A stretch of DNA of 43,162 nucleotides, taken from NCBI RefSeq assembly GCF_004378855.1, contig NZ_RYYL01000012.1:1-43162 (forward strand), written 5' to 3'. A model generated the notes under the pieces. It worked only from the letters and a program-made list of their open reading frames with translations, had not been told where the DNA came from and did no database searches. Origin of the DNA: Campylobacter sp. US33a. GTDB taxonomy: Bacteria > Campylobacterota > Campylobacteria > Campylobacterales > Campylobacteraceae. The position numbers were made by a program, and so were the translations under genes. Of this stretch, positions 23,863 through 33,038 are shown piece by piece (position 1 is the stretch's first letter; every line of letters starts with the position of its first letter).

Positions 23863-24966
23863 TCAAACATTAAATCTAAAATGCATCACATCGCCATCTG
23901 CGACGATATAATCTTTTCCTTCCAAACGAAGTTTTCCAGCTTCTTTGGCGCCACTTTCGCCTTTATAAGCAATAAAATCATCAAAGCTAATCACCTCAGC
24001 CTTAATAAAACCTTTTTCAAAATCATTATGTATCACACTTGCCGCTTTTGGCGCTTTCCAACCCTTATGGATAGTCCAAGATCTAACTTCTATTTCGCCA
24101 GCTGTAAAATAGCTGATTAAATTCAATTTTGCAAAAGCTGTGCGAATGATTTGCTCTAAGCCACTATTTTCAACACCTAAAGATTGCAATAACTCATTAC
24201 TCTCTTCTTCGCTTAAGCCTACCATTTCTTCTTCAATTTTCGCACAAAGTTTAATAACTTCATGATTATGCTCTTTGGCATAATTTTTCAAAGCTTTTAC
24301 ATAATCATTATCTTCTAAAATTCCATCTTCATCAACATTTGCACCATAAATCACTTCCTTAGCAGAAAGCAATCTTAACTCTTTAATTAAATTCTTATAA
24401 ATCTCACTATCACGCTCACTATAAGAACTAGCACTCAAACCTTTATTTAAATGCTCCAATAAAGAATTTGCAAGCTCCAAACTCTCCTTAGCACCCTTAG
24501 CATTTGCCTTAGCTTCTTTATTTAATTTTTCTATTTTTTTACCAAGTTGTTCGATATCGGCTAAGATAAGCTCTGTGTTGATAATCTCTATATCGCGAAT
24601 AGGATCTACTTTACCTTCAACATGGGTGATATTTTCATCATCAAAACAACGCACAATATGTAAAATCACTTCCGTTTCGCGTATATTAGAAAGGAATTTA
24701 TTGCCAAGTCCCTCGCCCTTACTTGCGCCCTTAACAAGTCCTGCAATATCAACGAATTCAATAACAGAATGTAGAATTTTTTGCGGATTTACAATCTGTG
24801 CGAGTTTCAAAAGACGAGAATCAGGAACAGGCACCATAGCCTTATTAGGCTCTATGGTGCAAAAAGGATAATTCGCACTTTGAGCATTTTGAGCTCTTGT
24901 TAAAGCATTAAAAGTCGTGGATTTCCCAACATTAGGCAAGCCAACAATTCCAACCGATAAACTCAT
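23863..24966 (-). CDS. ychF: Ribosome-associated ATPase YchF (OLA1 type)
   Basis: A 367-residue Obg-family P-loop ATPase. MSLSVGIVGLPNVGKSTTFNALT gives the Walker A, DIAGLVKGASKGEGLG the G3 region, and the C-terminal TGS-type domain holds LISYFTAGEIEVRSWTIHKG. YchF/OLA1 proteins prefer ATP to GTP, bind ribosomes and are redox-regulated. The start is the ATG at 24966, which overlaps the pepA stop by four bases; an upstream frame extending to 25008 adds residues that the family lacks. Last gene of the run that begins at rpiB; its end is two bases from the stop of the convergent Crp/Fnr gene. Confidence 0.95.
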   Translation of the reverse strand: MSLSVGIVGLPNVGKSTTFNALTRAQNAQSANYPFCTIEPNKAMVPVPDSRLLKLAQIVNPQKILHSVIEFVDIAGLVKGASKGEGLGNKFLSNIRETEVILHIVRCFDDENITHVEGKVDPIRDIEIINTELILADIEQLGKKIEKLNKEAKANAKGAKESLELANSLLEHLNKGLSASSYSERDSEIYKNLIKELRLLSAKEVIYGANVDEDGILEDNDYVKALKNYAKEHNHEVIKLCAKIEEEMVGLSEEESNELLQSLGVENSGLEQIIRTAFAKLNLISYFTAGEIEVRSWTIHKGWKAPKAASVIHNDFEKGFIKAEVISFDDFIAYKGESGAKEAGKLRLEGKDYIVADGDVMHFRFNV

Positions 24967-26417
24967 TTCATAACCTTTGAAGAAAGTTTTAATAAATACG
25001 CAATGCACATTCTAACCCCTGCTCCACTTGCTCCAAAAGCATTATAGCCCCAACTTTTTTCCAAATACGCAGGTCCTGCTATATCAAGATGCAACCACTT
25101 ATCTTTATATTCTTTACGAATAAATTTATCTAAAAAAAGCCCAGCGGTAATCGCTCCACCATAACGACTTGATGCAGTATTGCTTACATCGGCAATATTA
25201 GATTTTATCAGCTCTCTTAAATGAGGATTAAAATGCAATACCGTGGTATATTCTCCACTTTTTTTGCTTGTTTGATAAAAATCATTTTGTAAATCTTCAT
25301 TATTTCCCATAATGGCACTTGTAAATTCTCCAAGTCCCACAACACAAGCTCCTGTAAGGGTTGCCATATCAATGAGTAAATCAGGCTTTAAATCTTGAGC
25401 AAAAGATAAACAATCAGCCAATACTAAACGCCCTTCCGCATCAGTATTTCTAACCTCTATACTTACACCTTCTCTAGAAATTAAAACATCATCAGGTTTA
25501 TAAGCATCTCCTCCGATCATATTTTCCGTTGCACCAAGCACAGAATGCACTTCAATATCCAATTTCAACTCGGCCACCGCTTTAATGATGCCCATTGCAG
25601 CTGCAGCACCACTTTTATCTGCTTTCATCGTAAGCATATAATCAGCAGGTTTAAGACTCAAGCCCCCACTATCATAAGTAAGTCCTTTACCAACAAAAAC
25701 CACTTTTTGCTTTGCATTTTTTGGCTTATAACTTAAATGAATCAAACGTGGTGGGTGTATAGAAGCTTTATTAACCGCTAAGAAAGCATTCATTTTTTCT
25801 TTGCTTAGGAATTTTTCATCATAAACTTTGCATGTGATATCTTTATTTTCTTTAGCAAGACTTAAAGCATCTTCTGCCATTTTTAAAGGGGTGTAAATTT
25901 GTGGAATTTCATTGACAATATCTTTAGTAAAATTAGTAGCATTTGCCAAAATCTCTCCCATATTAATACCAATTTGCGCCTCTTTTTTATCAAATTCCTT
26001 GCCATTAATTTCCTCATAGGAAATAATGATTTTTTCAAGACTTGAGATTTTTTTCTCGCTTTTATATTTATTAAATTCATAAACGCCAAATTTAAAACCT
26101 TGCACCAAAGATGAAAAACTCATCACAACGCATTTTCCTAGTATGCTTGGAATTTTTATACTTTTAATATTTAATTTTGATAAAGTTTTATAGATATTAA
26201 AACAAGCCATTCTAATATCTTCATATTCTAAACTCTTGAGCTCAATATAAAGAATTTTATTTGCTAAATCAAGACAAGCTCCCTCGCCTTTATAATCATT
26301 GATTTTAAATAAATCTTTAGCTTTAGAAAAATTCTTTAAATTTTTATCCTGTATAAAAACAACTTCAAAATCTGCTTTTATTTGTGTGATTTTTTTTACA
26401 CTCAATTCAAAATTCAT
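24963..26417 (-). CDS. pepA: Leucyl (cytosol) aminopeptidase
   Basis: A 484-residue M17 di-metal aminopeptidase that releases N-terminal residues from peptides. The signature NTDAEGRLVLADCL, the metal lysine/aspartate stretch VFVGKGLTYDSGGLSLKP and KADKSGAAA are all present in the C-terminal catalytic domain (about 165-484); the N-terminal domain (1-150) is poorly conserved as usual. The start overlaps the end of the dedA-like gene by 11 bases. PepA proteins can also bind DNA, but nothing here shows that. Confidence 0.95.
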   Translation of the reverse strand: MNFELSVKKITQIKADFEVVFIQDKNLKNFSKAKDLFKINDYKGEGACLDLANKILYIELKSLEYEDIRMACFNIYKTLSKLNIKSIKIPSILGKCVVMSFSSLVQGFKFGVYEFNKYKSEKKISSLEKIIISYEEINGKEFDKKEAQIGINMGEILANATNFTKDIVNEIPQIYTPLKMAEDALSLAKENKDITCKVYDEKFLSKEKMNAFLAVNKASIHPPRLIHLSYKPKNAKQKVVFVGKGLTYDSGGLSLKPADYMLTMKADKSGAAAAMGIIKAVAELKLDIEVHSVLGATENMIGGDAYKPDDVLISREGVSIEVRNTDAEGRLVLADCLSFAQDLKPDLLIDMATLTGACVVGLGEFTSAIMGNNEDLQNDFYQTSKKSGEYTTVLHFNPHLRELIKSNIADVSNTASSRYGGAITAGLFLDKFIRKEYKDKWLHLDIAGPAYLEKSWGYNAFGASGAGVRMCIAYLLKLSSKVMK

Positions 26418-27009
26418 TTTTTTTCCTTTTACTTAAAATCGCTCTCTCCATTTGCTTAAATCCAAAAAGCAAAAGAGAAATAAAACTAATGATAATCAAA
26501 GCCGCGTAATACCAATGCTGCTCAGCCCAAGTCACTGCCTGCCAAATTTGCCCTCCAAAATACCAAGCAAGCAATATTGTAATAGCCGCCCAAACCCAAG
26601 CGCTTAAAAGATTGATAAAGGCAAATTTTTTCGAACTATATCTGGTTATACCTATACTCATAGGAATAACCGTCCTAAATCCATACATATAGCGTTGCAC
26701 GAAAATTATAGGCCAACCAAATCGTTGCAAAAGTAAGTGTGCAACTGCAAATTTACGCCTTTGTGTTTTAAGCTTTTTTTGAATGTATTTTTTATTATAT
26801 CTTCCTATGTAAAAATAAATTTGATCACCCACAAAACCACCAAGTCCAGCGACAAAAACAATCATTGCCAAATTCACATGGCCTTCATGGGCAAAAATTC
26901 CACCTAAAATCAAAGCCATCTCACCTTCTAAAATGCACCACAAAAATATAATTAAGTAAGCCCAATCTTTGTATTGGAGCAATAATTCTTTCAAATTTTC
27001 TTCTATCAT
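26407..27009 (-). CDS. DedA/SNARE-associated family membrane protein
   Basis: A 200-residue inner-membrane protein of the DedA/DUF1004-type (PF09335) superfamily. Landmarks: ILEGEMALILGGIFAHEGHVNL, GDQIYFYIGRYNKK and the F-x-x-R-(Y)-x-x-G-x-R motif (FGWPIIFVQRYMYGFRTVIPM), followed by G-x-x-R-Y-S. Four to five helices. DedA proteins take part in flipping undecaprenyl phosphate or phospholipids and in envelope homeostasis. It follows apt at one base distance. Confidence 0.88.
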   Translation of the reverse strand: MIEENLKELLLQYKDWAYLIIFLWCILEGEMALILGGIFAHEGHVNLAMIVFVAGLGGFVGDQIYFYIGRYNKKYIQKKLKTQRRKFAVAHLLLQRFGWPIIFVQRYMYGFRTVIPMSIGITRYSSKKFAFINLLSAWVWAAITILLAWYFGGQIWQAVTWAEQHWYYAALIIISFISLLLFGFKQMERAILSKRKKNEF

Positions 27010-27010
27010 T

Positions 27011-27559
27011 TTACAACTCTAAAACATTATAAACAGGAGTTAATTTTGCCAGCTCATTAGCTCCATTTAAATCCTTAAGATTGATCAAAAAACAAGCCTC
27101 TACACATTTCGCTCCTGCTTTTTGTATCAACTCCCAAGATGCCAAAGCCGTTCCACCAGTAGCAATTAAATCATCGACCAACAAAACCTTAGCTTCATTA
27201 ACTCCACTAAAAGCATCTTGATGAATTTCTATACTATCACTTCCATATTCTAAAGTATAATGACAAGTGAAAGTTTTATAAGGCAATTTTCCTGGCTTTC
27301 TAATAGGAACAAAAGGGATACTTAATTTCGCACAAAGCATGGAGGCAAAAATGAAACCCCTACTTTCAATTCCAGTAATAAAATCTAGGTTCATATATTT
27401 ATAACGCTCCGCCAAATGTGAAAGTAAAAATTCTAAAGCTTTTTTGTTGCTCAAAAGTGTTGTAATATCCCTAAAAATAATTCCTTCTTTTGGAAAATTT
27501 GGAACAATCCTAATAGAATCAAGTAAATATTTTTTTTCTTCTTGCGTTAAAGTTATCAT
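27011..27559 (-). CDS. apt: Adenine phosphoribosyltransferase
   Basis: A 182-residue purine salvage enzyme joining adenine and PRPP to [18 protein letters not shown], the purine-side [10 protein letters not shown], the flexible loop [10 protein letters not shown] and the PRPP motif [14 protein letters not shown] are present. The PRPP synthase gene lies 2.3 kb away in the window (29877). Start overlaps the previous gene by four bases (ATGA). Confidence 0.95.
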   Translation of the reverse strand: MITLTQEEKKYLLDSIRIVPNFPKEGIIFRDITTLLSNKKALEFLLSHLAERYKYMNLDFITGIESRGFIFASMLCAKLSIPFVPIRKPGKLPYKTFTCHYTLEYGSDSIEIHQDAFSGVNEAKVLLVDDLIATGGTALASWELIQKAGAKCVEACFLINLKDLNGANELAKLTPVYNVLEL

Positions 27560-27888
27560 AACAATGCCTCTATTTTTGCTTCTAATTCTTTAATTCTTTG
27601 TCTTAATTTATCATTTTCTAAACGATACTGAGAATTTCTAGTCCTTAAAGAAGTCAAGTCGCTTTTGATTTTATTTAATTCTTCGGTTAAAATATCAATA
27701 TTTCCTAAACTTCTTTGAAGTTGCACCTGAAGTTTGCGTATGACAATTTCAGTATCATCAAGATTGTTTTTAATGGAATCTTTAGAAATTTTTTCTTTAT
27801 GAAGTAAGGTTTTGTAGTAAAACAACATTACAATCAAATAAATACTAATACAAATTAATACAGTTAAAATCAACCAATTTGAAAACAT
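27556..27888 (-). CDS. Membrane-anchored coiled-coil protein, hypothetical
   Basis: A 110-residue protein with one N-terminal membrane helix (about residues 3-25) followed by a long charged region with heptad character ([20 protein letters not shown] to the end), so a membrane-tethered coiled coil. The ATG at 27888 overlaps the rpiB stop (TGATG) and has AGAGG seven bases upstream, which is better than the two GTG codons before it. Conserved in this operon in C. jejuni as I recall, without a known function. Confidence 0.75.
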   Translation of the reverse strand: MFSNWLILTVLICISIYLIVMLFYYKTLLHKEKISKDSIKNNLDDTEIVIRKLQVQLQRSLGNIDILTEELNKIKSDLTSLRTRNSQYRLENDKLRQRIKELEAKIEALL

Positions 27889-28322
27889 CACCACACCTCT
27901 ATTTTTTCAATTCGTCTTAAATGTCTGCCTGCTAGAAATTTTGTATTAATAAATTTATCAATGATATCAAATGCCAAATCAAACCCTGTCAATCTTCCAC
28001 CTAATGCCAAAACATTAGCATCATTGTGCTCCCTAGCAAGTCTAGCACTCAAAGGCTCATTACATAAAGCACAACGAATACCTTTGTGACGATTTGCGGC
28101 GATTGAAATTCCAATACCTGTGCCACAAATTAAAATTCCAAAACTATTTTCATCCATATGATTTGCAAGCAAATGTGCATAATCAGGATAATCACAACTT
28201 TGTGTATCCTTTGTGCCTAAATCCACAAAAACAATATTTTTTTCTTGAAAAAATGCACAAATTTTGCTTTTTAACTCAAAACCCGCATGATCGCTAGCAA
28301 TATAAATTTTTTCTTTAAGCAT
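27888..28322 (-). CDS. rpiB: Ribose-5-phosphate isomerase B
   Basis: A 144-residue RpiB/LacAB isomerase interconverting ribose 5-phosphate and ribulose 5-phosphate. IYIASDHAGFELK (active-site D-H), the catalytic-cysteine loop GILICGTGIGISIAANR and LSARLAREHNDANVLALGGR are present. The start is placed at the ATG at 28322 because MLKEKIYIASDHAGF is the usual N-terminus and a GGAA lies just ahead; the frame extends 15 codons further upstream but that extension is not family-like. First gene of the rpiB to ychF run; with apt and prs it feeds PRPP chemistry. Confidence 0.93.
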   Translation of the reverse strand: MLKEKIYIASDHAGFELKSKICAFFQEKNIVFVDLGTKDTQSCDYPDYAHLLANHMDENSFGILICGTGIGISIAANRHKGIRCALCNEPLSARLAREHNDANVLALGGRLTGFDLAFDIIDKFINTKFLAGRHLRRIEKIEVW

Positions 28323-28463
28323 TAAAAATTCCATTAAAATTTTCAAAATAAGCATTAATTTTAACATAATTAAACATAAAAAAAGCTTTCTTTTGTCATT
28401 ATCCTAAAAACAATTTTATTTTTTCAAAAATTACAATAAAAACCAAAGCAAAAGGTTATATTT

Positions 28464-29018
28464 ATGAAAATCATTCTCATTGGTTCATCTACAGGCGGAC
28501 CCAATCAGCTTAAATTTTTGCTAAAAGACCTTGATATTAAAAATACTTGTATTGTTATTGCTCAACATATGAGTTTAGACTTTATTCCTTCTTTTGCAAA
28601 ACAATTTAACAAAGAAGCCTTAAGTGAAGTTACAACGCTTCAAGATAAAGAATTGCTAACTCATAAAATTTACATTTGTCAAAAAAACACTGTATTGAAC
28701 GGAAATTTAAATTTAAGTGCCACTCATAGTCAAAAAACAACCAATTTTAAACCAAGTGTTGATTTGCTTTTTCATTCAGCTATTTCACTAGCAAAAACCA
28801 ATAAAATTCTAGCCATTATTCTCACTGGAATGGGAGATGATGGTGCTAAAGCGATGCTTGAACTTTACAAGGCTGGTGCTAAATGTATTTGCGAAAGCGA
28901 AGAAGATAGTATTGTGTATGGAATGCCAAAAAAAGCCAAAGAGTTAAATCCGCATTTAAAACAAATGAGTCTTAATGAAATAAAAAGAGAAATTATCCAT
29001 TTTGTAGAACAGGAATAG
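28464..29018 (+). CDS. cheB: Chemotaxis methylesterase CheB, catalytic domain only
   Basis: A 184-residue protein that is only the CheB C-terminal domain: GSSTGGPNQL with Ser9, IAQHMS with His35 and LTGMGDDGAKA with the aspartate near 125-126 form the catalytic triad. The usual N-terminal receiver domain (about 120 residues with a phosphorylated Asp) is missing, so activity cannot be set by CheA phosphorylation; this matches what is known for Campylobacter. It removes methyl groups from chemoreceptor glutamates. The gene ends three bases before cheR. Confidence 0.93.
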   Translation: MKIILIGSSTGGPNQLKFLLKDLDIKNTCIVIAQHMSLDFIPSFAKQFNKEALSEVTTLQDKELLTHKIYICQKNTVLNGNLNLSATHSQKTTNFKPSVDLLFHSAISLAKTNKILAIILTGMGDDGAKAMLELYKAGAKCICESEEDSIVYGMPKKAKELNPHLKQMSLNEIKREIIHFVEQE

Positions 29019-29021
29019 GCG

Positions 29022-29804
29022 ATGAACAATTTTCATATCAATGAACAAGAACTTTATGAATTTATAAAAATTATTAATGAAATCAGCGGAATTGATTTAA
29101 GTGATAAAAAAGATATTTTACCCCTCAAACTTAGCACTTTTTTTAAACGCTTTAATATTACTGATTTTAAAGAATTTGTTGCTAAATTAAAATTCAACAC
29201 AGAATTAAGACAAAATACACTTGACTTCATTACCATCAATGAAACCTATTTCCACAGAGAACTCACTCAACTTAAAGAAATTATTTTTTATGCCAAAAGT
29301 TTAGACAGAACAGTCAATATCCTTAGCGCACCCTGTTCTAGTGGTGAAGAAGTATATTCTTTAGCTATACTTGGGGCACAAAATTTCGTTAAAAATTTAC
29401 AAATTACTGGCATAGATATTAATAATGAAATGATAAATAAAGCCAAAATTGGAAAATATACAGGACGCACCTTGCAAAGATTAAGTGAAATAGAAAAAAA
29501 GAAATTTTTTACCCAAAATGATGAATTTTACACTATAAATAAGAAAGAAATTTGCAATTGTCGTTTTGAGCTTTATAATGTTTTTGATCCCAAATTTCCT
29601 CAATTTAGCAAATTTGATATCATTGTTTCAAGAAATATGATGATTTATTTCGATTATGATTCTAAAATAAAATTGCTAGAAAATTTCTACAAACTTCTTA
29701 GCACTACAGGAAGACTTTATATAGGAAATGCTGATTTAGTACCTGAAAATATTTACTTTAAAAAAGTCTTTAGCTCAAAAGGTGTTTATTATGAAAAGCT
29801 TTAA
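29022..29804 (+). CDS. cheR: Chemotaxis receptor methyltransferase CheR
   Basis: A 260-residue SAM-dependent enzyme that methylates receptor glutamates. The N-terminal helical part ends in TINETYFHRELTQL; the SAM site is ILSAPCSSGEEVYSLAI, with ITGIDINNEMINKAK and YNVFDP..FDIIVSRNMMIYFD behind it. The family's E-x-Y-S and R-N-V/M-x-I-Y-F motifs are intact. It pairs with the receiver-less CheB directly upstream. Confidence 0.93.
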   Translation: MNNFHINEQELYEFIKIINEISGIDLSDKKDILPLKLSTFFKRFNITDFKEFVAKLKFNTELRQNTLDFITINETYFHRELTQLKEIIFYAKSLDRTVNILSAPCSSGEEVYSLAILGAQNFVKNLQITGIDINNEMINKAKIGKYTGRTLQRLSEIEKKKFFTQNDEFYTINKKEICNCRFELYNVFDPKFPQFSKFDIIVSRNMMIYFDYDSKIKLLENFYKLLSTTGRLYIGNADLVPENIYFKKVFSSKGVYYEKL

Positions 29805-29834
29805 AAAAATTTTTATTTTTTTAAGCCTTAATGT

Positions 29835-29842
29835 TATAAAAT
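29835..29842 (+). promoter_or_regulatory. Candidate -10 element for prs
   Basis: TATAAAAT 35-40 bases before the prs ATG, in the short gap after cheR. No clear -35. Confidence 0.4.
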
Positions 29843-29876
29843 ACTGCTTTTAATTTTCTTTATTAAGGTTGAATTA

Positions 29877-30806
29877 ATGCGAGGTTATAAGATTTTTTCT
29901 GGTTCTGCAAATATAGAATTTGCTAAAAAAATTTCAAAATATCTTTCTTTACCCTTAAGCGAATCAGGCATAAAGCGTTTTAGCGATGGCGAAATTAGCG
30001 TTCAAATAGACGAAAGCGTGCGCGGAAAAGATGTTTTTATCATACAAAGTACTTGTGCGCCAACAAATGATAATTTAATGGAACTTCTTATTTTAACCGA
30101 TGCCTTGCGTCGTTCGAGTGCAAATTCCATCACAGCAATTGTGCCTTATTTTGGCTATGCAAGACAAGATAGAAAAGCGACTCCAAGGGTACCTATTACA
30201 GCGAAACTTGTGGCAAATTTAATGCAAGCTGCTGGAATTAATCGTGTAGCAACTATAGATTTACATGCAGGACAAATTCAAGGATTTTTCGATATACCTG
30301 TTGATAATCTTTATGGAAGTATAGTTTTTAATGACTATATTAAAGCAAAAAATTTTAAAAACCCTATCATAGCAAGTCCAGATATTGGCGGAGTAGCAAG
30401 AGCTAGAAGTGTGGCTAAAAATTTAGGACTTGATATTGTTATTGTCGATAAACGAAGAGAAAGAGCCAATGAAAGCGAAGTGATGAATGTAATTGGCGAT
30501 GTAAAAGATAAAGAAGTGATTTTAGTCGATGATATTATCGATACAGCTGGAAGTATAGTCAAAGCCGCAGAAGTCTTTAAATCAAAAGGCGCAAAATCAG
30601 TTATGGCTTGTTGTACTCACGCGGTTTTAAGTGGTATTGCATACGAAAGAATTGCCAGCGATGCTTTAGATGAGCTGGCAGTTACCGACACTATAGCTTT
30701 AAAACAAGAAAATAGCAAAATTAAAGTTTTAAGCGTTGCCCCAATTTTCGGAGAAGTTATTCGCAGAGTTTATCATAATGAAAGCGTAAATTCTTTATTT
30801 ATTTAA
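29877..30806 (+). CDS. prs: Ribose-phosphate pyrophosphokinase (PRPP synthase)
   Basis: A 309-residue class I enzyme making PRPP from ATP and ribose 5-phosphate. FSGSANIEFAKKISKYL, GKDVFIIQSTCAPTNDNLMELL, the ATP-side YFGYARQDRK, the catalytic loop DLHAGQIQGFFDIPVDNL and the PRPP motif VILVDDIIDTAGS are complete. PRPP serves Apt (27011), nucleotide, His and Trp synthesis. Followed by a strong hairpin. Often called prsA in Campylobacter annotation. Confidence 0.96.
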   Translation: MRGYKIFSGSANIEFAKKISKYLSLPLSESGIKRFSDGEISVQIDESVRGKDVFIIQSTCAPTNDNLMELLILTDALRRSSANSITAIVPYFGYARQDRKATPRVPITAKLVANLMQAAGINRVATIDLHAGQIQGFFDIPVDNLYGSIVFNDYIKAKNFKNPIIASPDIGGVARARSVAKNLGLDIVIVDKRRERANESEVMNVIGDVKDKEVILVDDIIDTAGSIVKAAEVFKSKGAKSVMACCTHAVLSGIAYERIASDALDELAVTDTIALKQENSKIKVLSVAPIFGEVIRRVYHNESVNSLFI

Positions 30807-30811
30807 AAAAT

Positions 30812-30844
30812 AAAGATTTTTGATTATAAATATCAAAAATCTTT
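30812..30844 (+). terminator. Terminator of prs
   Basis: Stem AAAGATTTTTGAT / ATCAAAAATCTTT (13 bp) with a 7-base loop six bases behind the prs stop; AT-rich and weak in GC, but long. Confidence 0.65.
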
Positions 30845-30899
30845 AAATATTTATTATTTTTGATTAAAATTTAGATATTTTATTTTTTTGAGGTTTATA

Positions 30900-31433
30900 A
30901 TGAATTTACCTAATATACTTGCTAGTCTAAGGATTTTTTTAGCTCCTTTATTATTTTTTTTACTCACTTATCATTTTGAAAATATCCATCAAAGCTGGAT
31001 TAATTATTTTGCTTGTTTGACTTTTGGGATCGCTGCTTTGACAGATTTTTTTGACGGCTATATTGCTAGAACTTGGAATCAGACTACAAAACTTGGCGCC
31101 ATCTTAGATCCCTTGGCAGACAAAATGCTTATCTTGGCTGCATTTATAGGAATTTTAGTGCTTAAAAGAGCTGATGTTTGGGTTATATATCTTATTTTAG
31201 TACGCGAGTTTTTTATTACAGGATTTAGAGTGGTGATGCTAAGCGAAAACTTAAGCGTCAGTGCCTCTTTTTTTGGAAAGCTTAAAACCGCTTTTCAAAT
31301 GGTTGCAATTATTTTTTTAATTATGCAATGGCCTTTTGCGCAATTTTTGCTTTATATAGCTCTTTTTCTTACTTTGTACTCTGGTTTTGAATATGTTTAT
31401 ACTTACATTAAACACATCAAAGGAAAACAATGA
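30900..31433 (+). CDS. pgsA: CDP-diacylglycerol-glycerol-3-phosphate 3-phosphatidyltransferase
   Basis: A 177-residue inner-membrane enzyme making phosphatidylglycerophosphate, the precursor of PG and cardiolipin. The CDP-alcohol phosphotransferase signature D-G-x2-A-R-x8-G-x3-D-x3-D is seen in DFFDGYIARTWNQTTKLGAILDPLADK. The ATG at 30900 is preferred because MNLPNILASLRI is the family N-terminus and GAGG lies seven to eight bases ahead. It overlaps rseP by four bases. Confidence 0.93.
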   Translation: MNLPNILASLRIFLAPLLFFLLTYHFENIHQSWINYFACLTFGIAALTDFFDGYIARTWNQTTKLGAILDPLADKMLILAAFIGILVLKRADVWVIYLILVREFFITGFRVVMLSENLSVSASFFGKLKTAFQMVAIIFLIMQWPFAQFLLYIALFLTLYSGFEYVYTYIKHIKGKQ

Positions 31434-32536
31434 AAACTTTGTTATTTTTATTAATTATTTTAATCATTGGCTTTAAATTTTATTCTTTTGAATTTCTTAT
31501 CACGCTTTTAGTGATATCTTTTTTAATTTTCTTTCATGAGCTTGGTCATTTCCTAGCTGCAAAATCGCTAGGTGTAAAGGTTGAAGTTTTTAGCATAGGT
31601 TTTGGCAAAACCTTGATAAAAAAAACTTATAAAAATACAGAATACAGGCTCTCAGCCTTACCACTTGGTGGCTATGTTAAGCTTAAGGGTCAAGATGATT
31701 TAAATCCCACGGAAGAAAATTACGACAAAGATAGTTATAGTATTTTAAGCCCCTTAAAGAAAATTTACATTTTGGTTGCTGGACCTTTTTTTAATATTTT
31801 TCTAGCTTTTTTACTTTATATTGCCATAGGAAATTTAGGACTCATCAAACCGGCCGCACAAATTGGAAAAATTATGCCAGATTCTGCAGCACAAATAGCA
31901 AATTTACAGGTAGGAGATAAAATCTTGGCCATTGATGGAAAAGCTATTCAAAGTTTTGATGAAATTTCTAAATTTTTAAGCCCAAAAGAAACAACGCTAT
32001 TGATACAAAGAGGCGATCAAAAACTTAATGTCACCCTAAGGCCAAAAATCGGAACAGGTTATAATGAATTTTTACAACCCATACAAAAACCTTTATTAGG
32101 TATCACTCAAAGCACCAATACTACTAAAATTTATCATACCGGCTTAGACTCTGTATACTTTGCTTTTGATGAAAGTATTAATGCTTCATTGCTTATTGTC
32201 AAAGGACTTGTAAAGCTCGTCGCAGGTCAGATAGATCCTCAAAATTTAGGGGGTATCATCACTATGGTTGATGTGACTTCAAAAGCTGCAAATAGTGGTT
32301 TAGTGGTGTTATTTTTCATTACAGCTTTGATTTCGATTAATCTTGGAATTTTAAATCTACTTCCTATACCTATGCTTGATGGTGGGCATATTGTATTTAA
32401 TATCTATGAAATGCTTTTTGGAAAAAAAGTACATCCTAAAGTATTTGAGTATTTAAGTTATGGAGGAATGGTTTTGCTTCTAAGCTTAATGCTTTTTGCA
32501 ACCTATAATGATATTGCAAGATTATTAAAACTTTAA
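31430..32536 (+). CDS. rseP: RseP-type site-2 (M50) intramembrane protease
   Basis: A 368-residue zinc protease working inside the membrane. Zinc ligands HELGH lie at residues 36-40 (FFHELGHFLAAKSLGV) and the second site in LNLLPIPMLDGGHIVF near 314-329; a single PDZ domain (about 125-205, QVGDKILAIDGKAI) sits between, where E. coli RseP has two. Start overlaps pgsA by four bases (ATGA). Substrates in Campylobacter are not implied by the sequence; signal-peptide remnants and regulatory membrane proteins are the usual ones. Confidence 0.92.
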   Translation: MKTLLFLLIILIIGFKFYSFEFLITLLVISFLIFFHELGHFLAAKSLGVKVEVFSIGFGKTLIKKTYKNTEYRLSALPLGGYVKLKGQDDLNPTEENYDKDSYSILSPLKKIYILVAGPFFNIFLAFLLYIAIGNLGLIKPAAQIGKIMPDSAAQIANLQVGDKILAIDGKAIQSFDEISKFLSPKETTLLIQRGDQKLNVTLRPKIGTGYNEFLQPIQKPLLGITQSTNTTKIYHTGLDSVYFAFDESINASLLIVKGLVKLVAGQIDPQNLGGIITMVDVTSKAANSGLVVLFFITALISINLGILNLLPIPMLDGGHIVFNIYEMLFGKKVHPKVFEYLSYGGMVLLLSLMLFATYNDIARLLKL

Positions 32537-32573
32537 GAAAATATGAAGATTATATCAAGTTGAAGAAAAATCA

Positions 32574-32591
32574 CCTTCTAATTAAAGAAGG
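32574..32591 (-). terminator. Terminator of rpsO
   Basis: On the minus strand CCTTCT-TTAATT-AGAAGG followed by TGATTTTT, directly behind the rpsO stop. It also closes the gap to the convergent rseP. Confidence 0.75.
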
Positions 32592-32598
32592 CAAAAAA

Positions 32599-32871
32599 TT
32601 ACTTGTCTCTAAGATTAAGCTCACTAATTAATTTTGTGTAACTAGCATAATTTGTTCTCTTAAGATAAGCCAAGAGTCTTTTTCTTTGACCTACTAATTT
32701 TAACAAACCTAAACGAGACGAAAAATCTTTTTTATAGATTTTTAAATGTTCTGTAAGTTCTGAAATTCTAGCACTTAAAAGTGCAACTTGAACTTCTGTA
32801 GAACCAGTATCTCCTGCTTTTCTAGCGAATTTCGCAACTATTTCTGCTTTTTTAGCCGAATCCAAAGCCAT
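32599..32871 (-). CDS. rpsO: 30S ribosomal protein S15
   Basis: A 90-residue S15: [43 protein letters not shown] and [19 protein letters not shown] are the four-helix landmarks that bind 16S rRNA at its central domain. The start is the ATG at 32871, with AGGAGG (revcomp CCTCCT near 32878-32883) upstream; the frame extends to 32931 but the extra residues are not S15-like. Stands alone between two convergent/divergent neighbours. Confidence 0.96.
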   Translation of the reverse strand: MALDSAKKAEIVAKFARKAGDTGSTEVQVALLSARISELTEHLKIYKKDFSSRLGLLKLVGQRKRLLAYLKRTNYASYTKLISELNLRDK

Positions 32872-33001
32872 CATGACCTCCTGATTGGTAGATTTTTTTA
32901 TAAAAATTAGAATTATACTCTGAGAAAACAAAAATAAAACTGAAATTATATTTTATTGCGAAAAAATAATAAATTTAAGCCATTAAGCAGAAAAAATTAA
33001 A

Positions 33002-33007
33002 TATAAT
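33002..33007 (+). promoter_or_regulatory. Candidate -10 box for the Rrf2-flhA operon
   Basis: TATAAT 31 bases before the GTG start of the Rrf2 gene, in an AT-rich gap after the divergent rpsO. Confidence 0.5.
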
Positions 33008-33038
33008 ACAAATTTTCAATAAAAAAGAAGGAGTAAAA

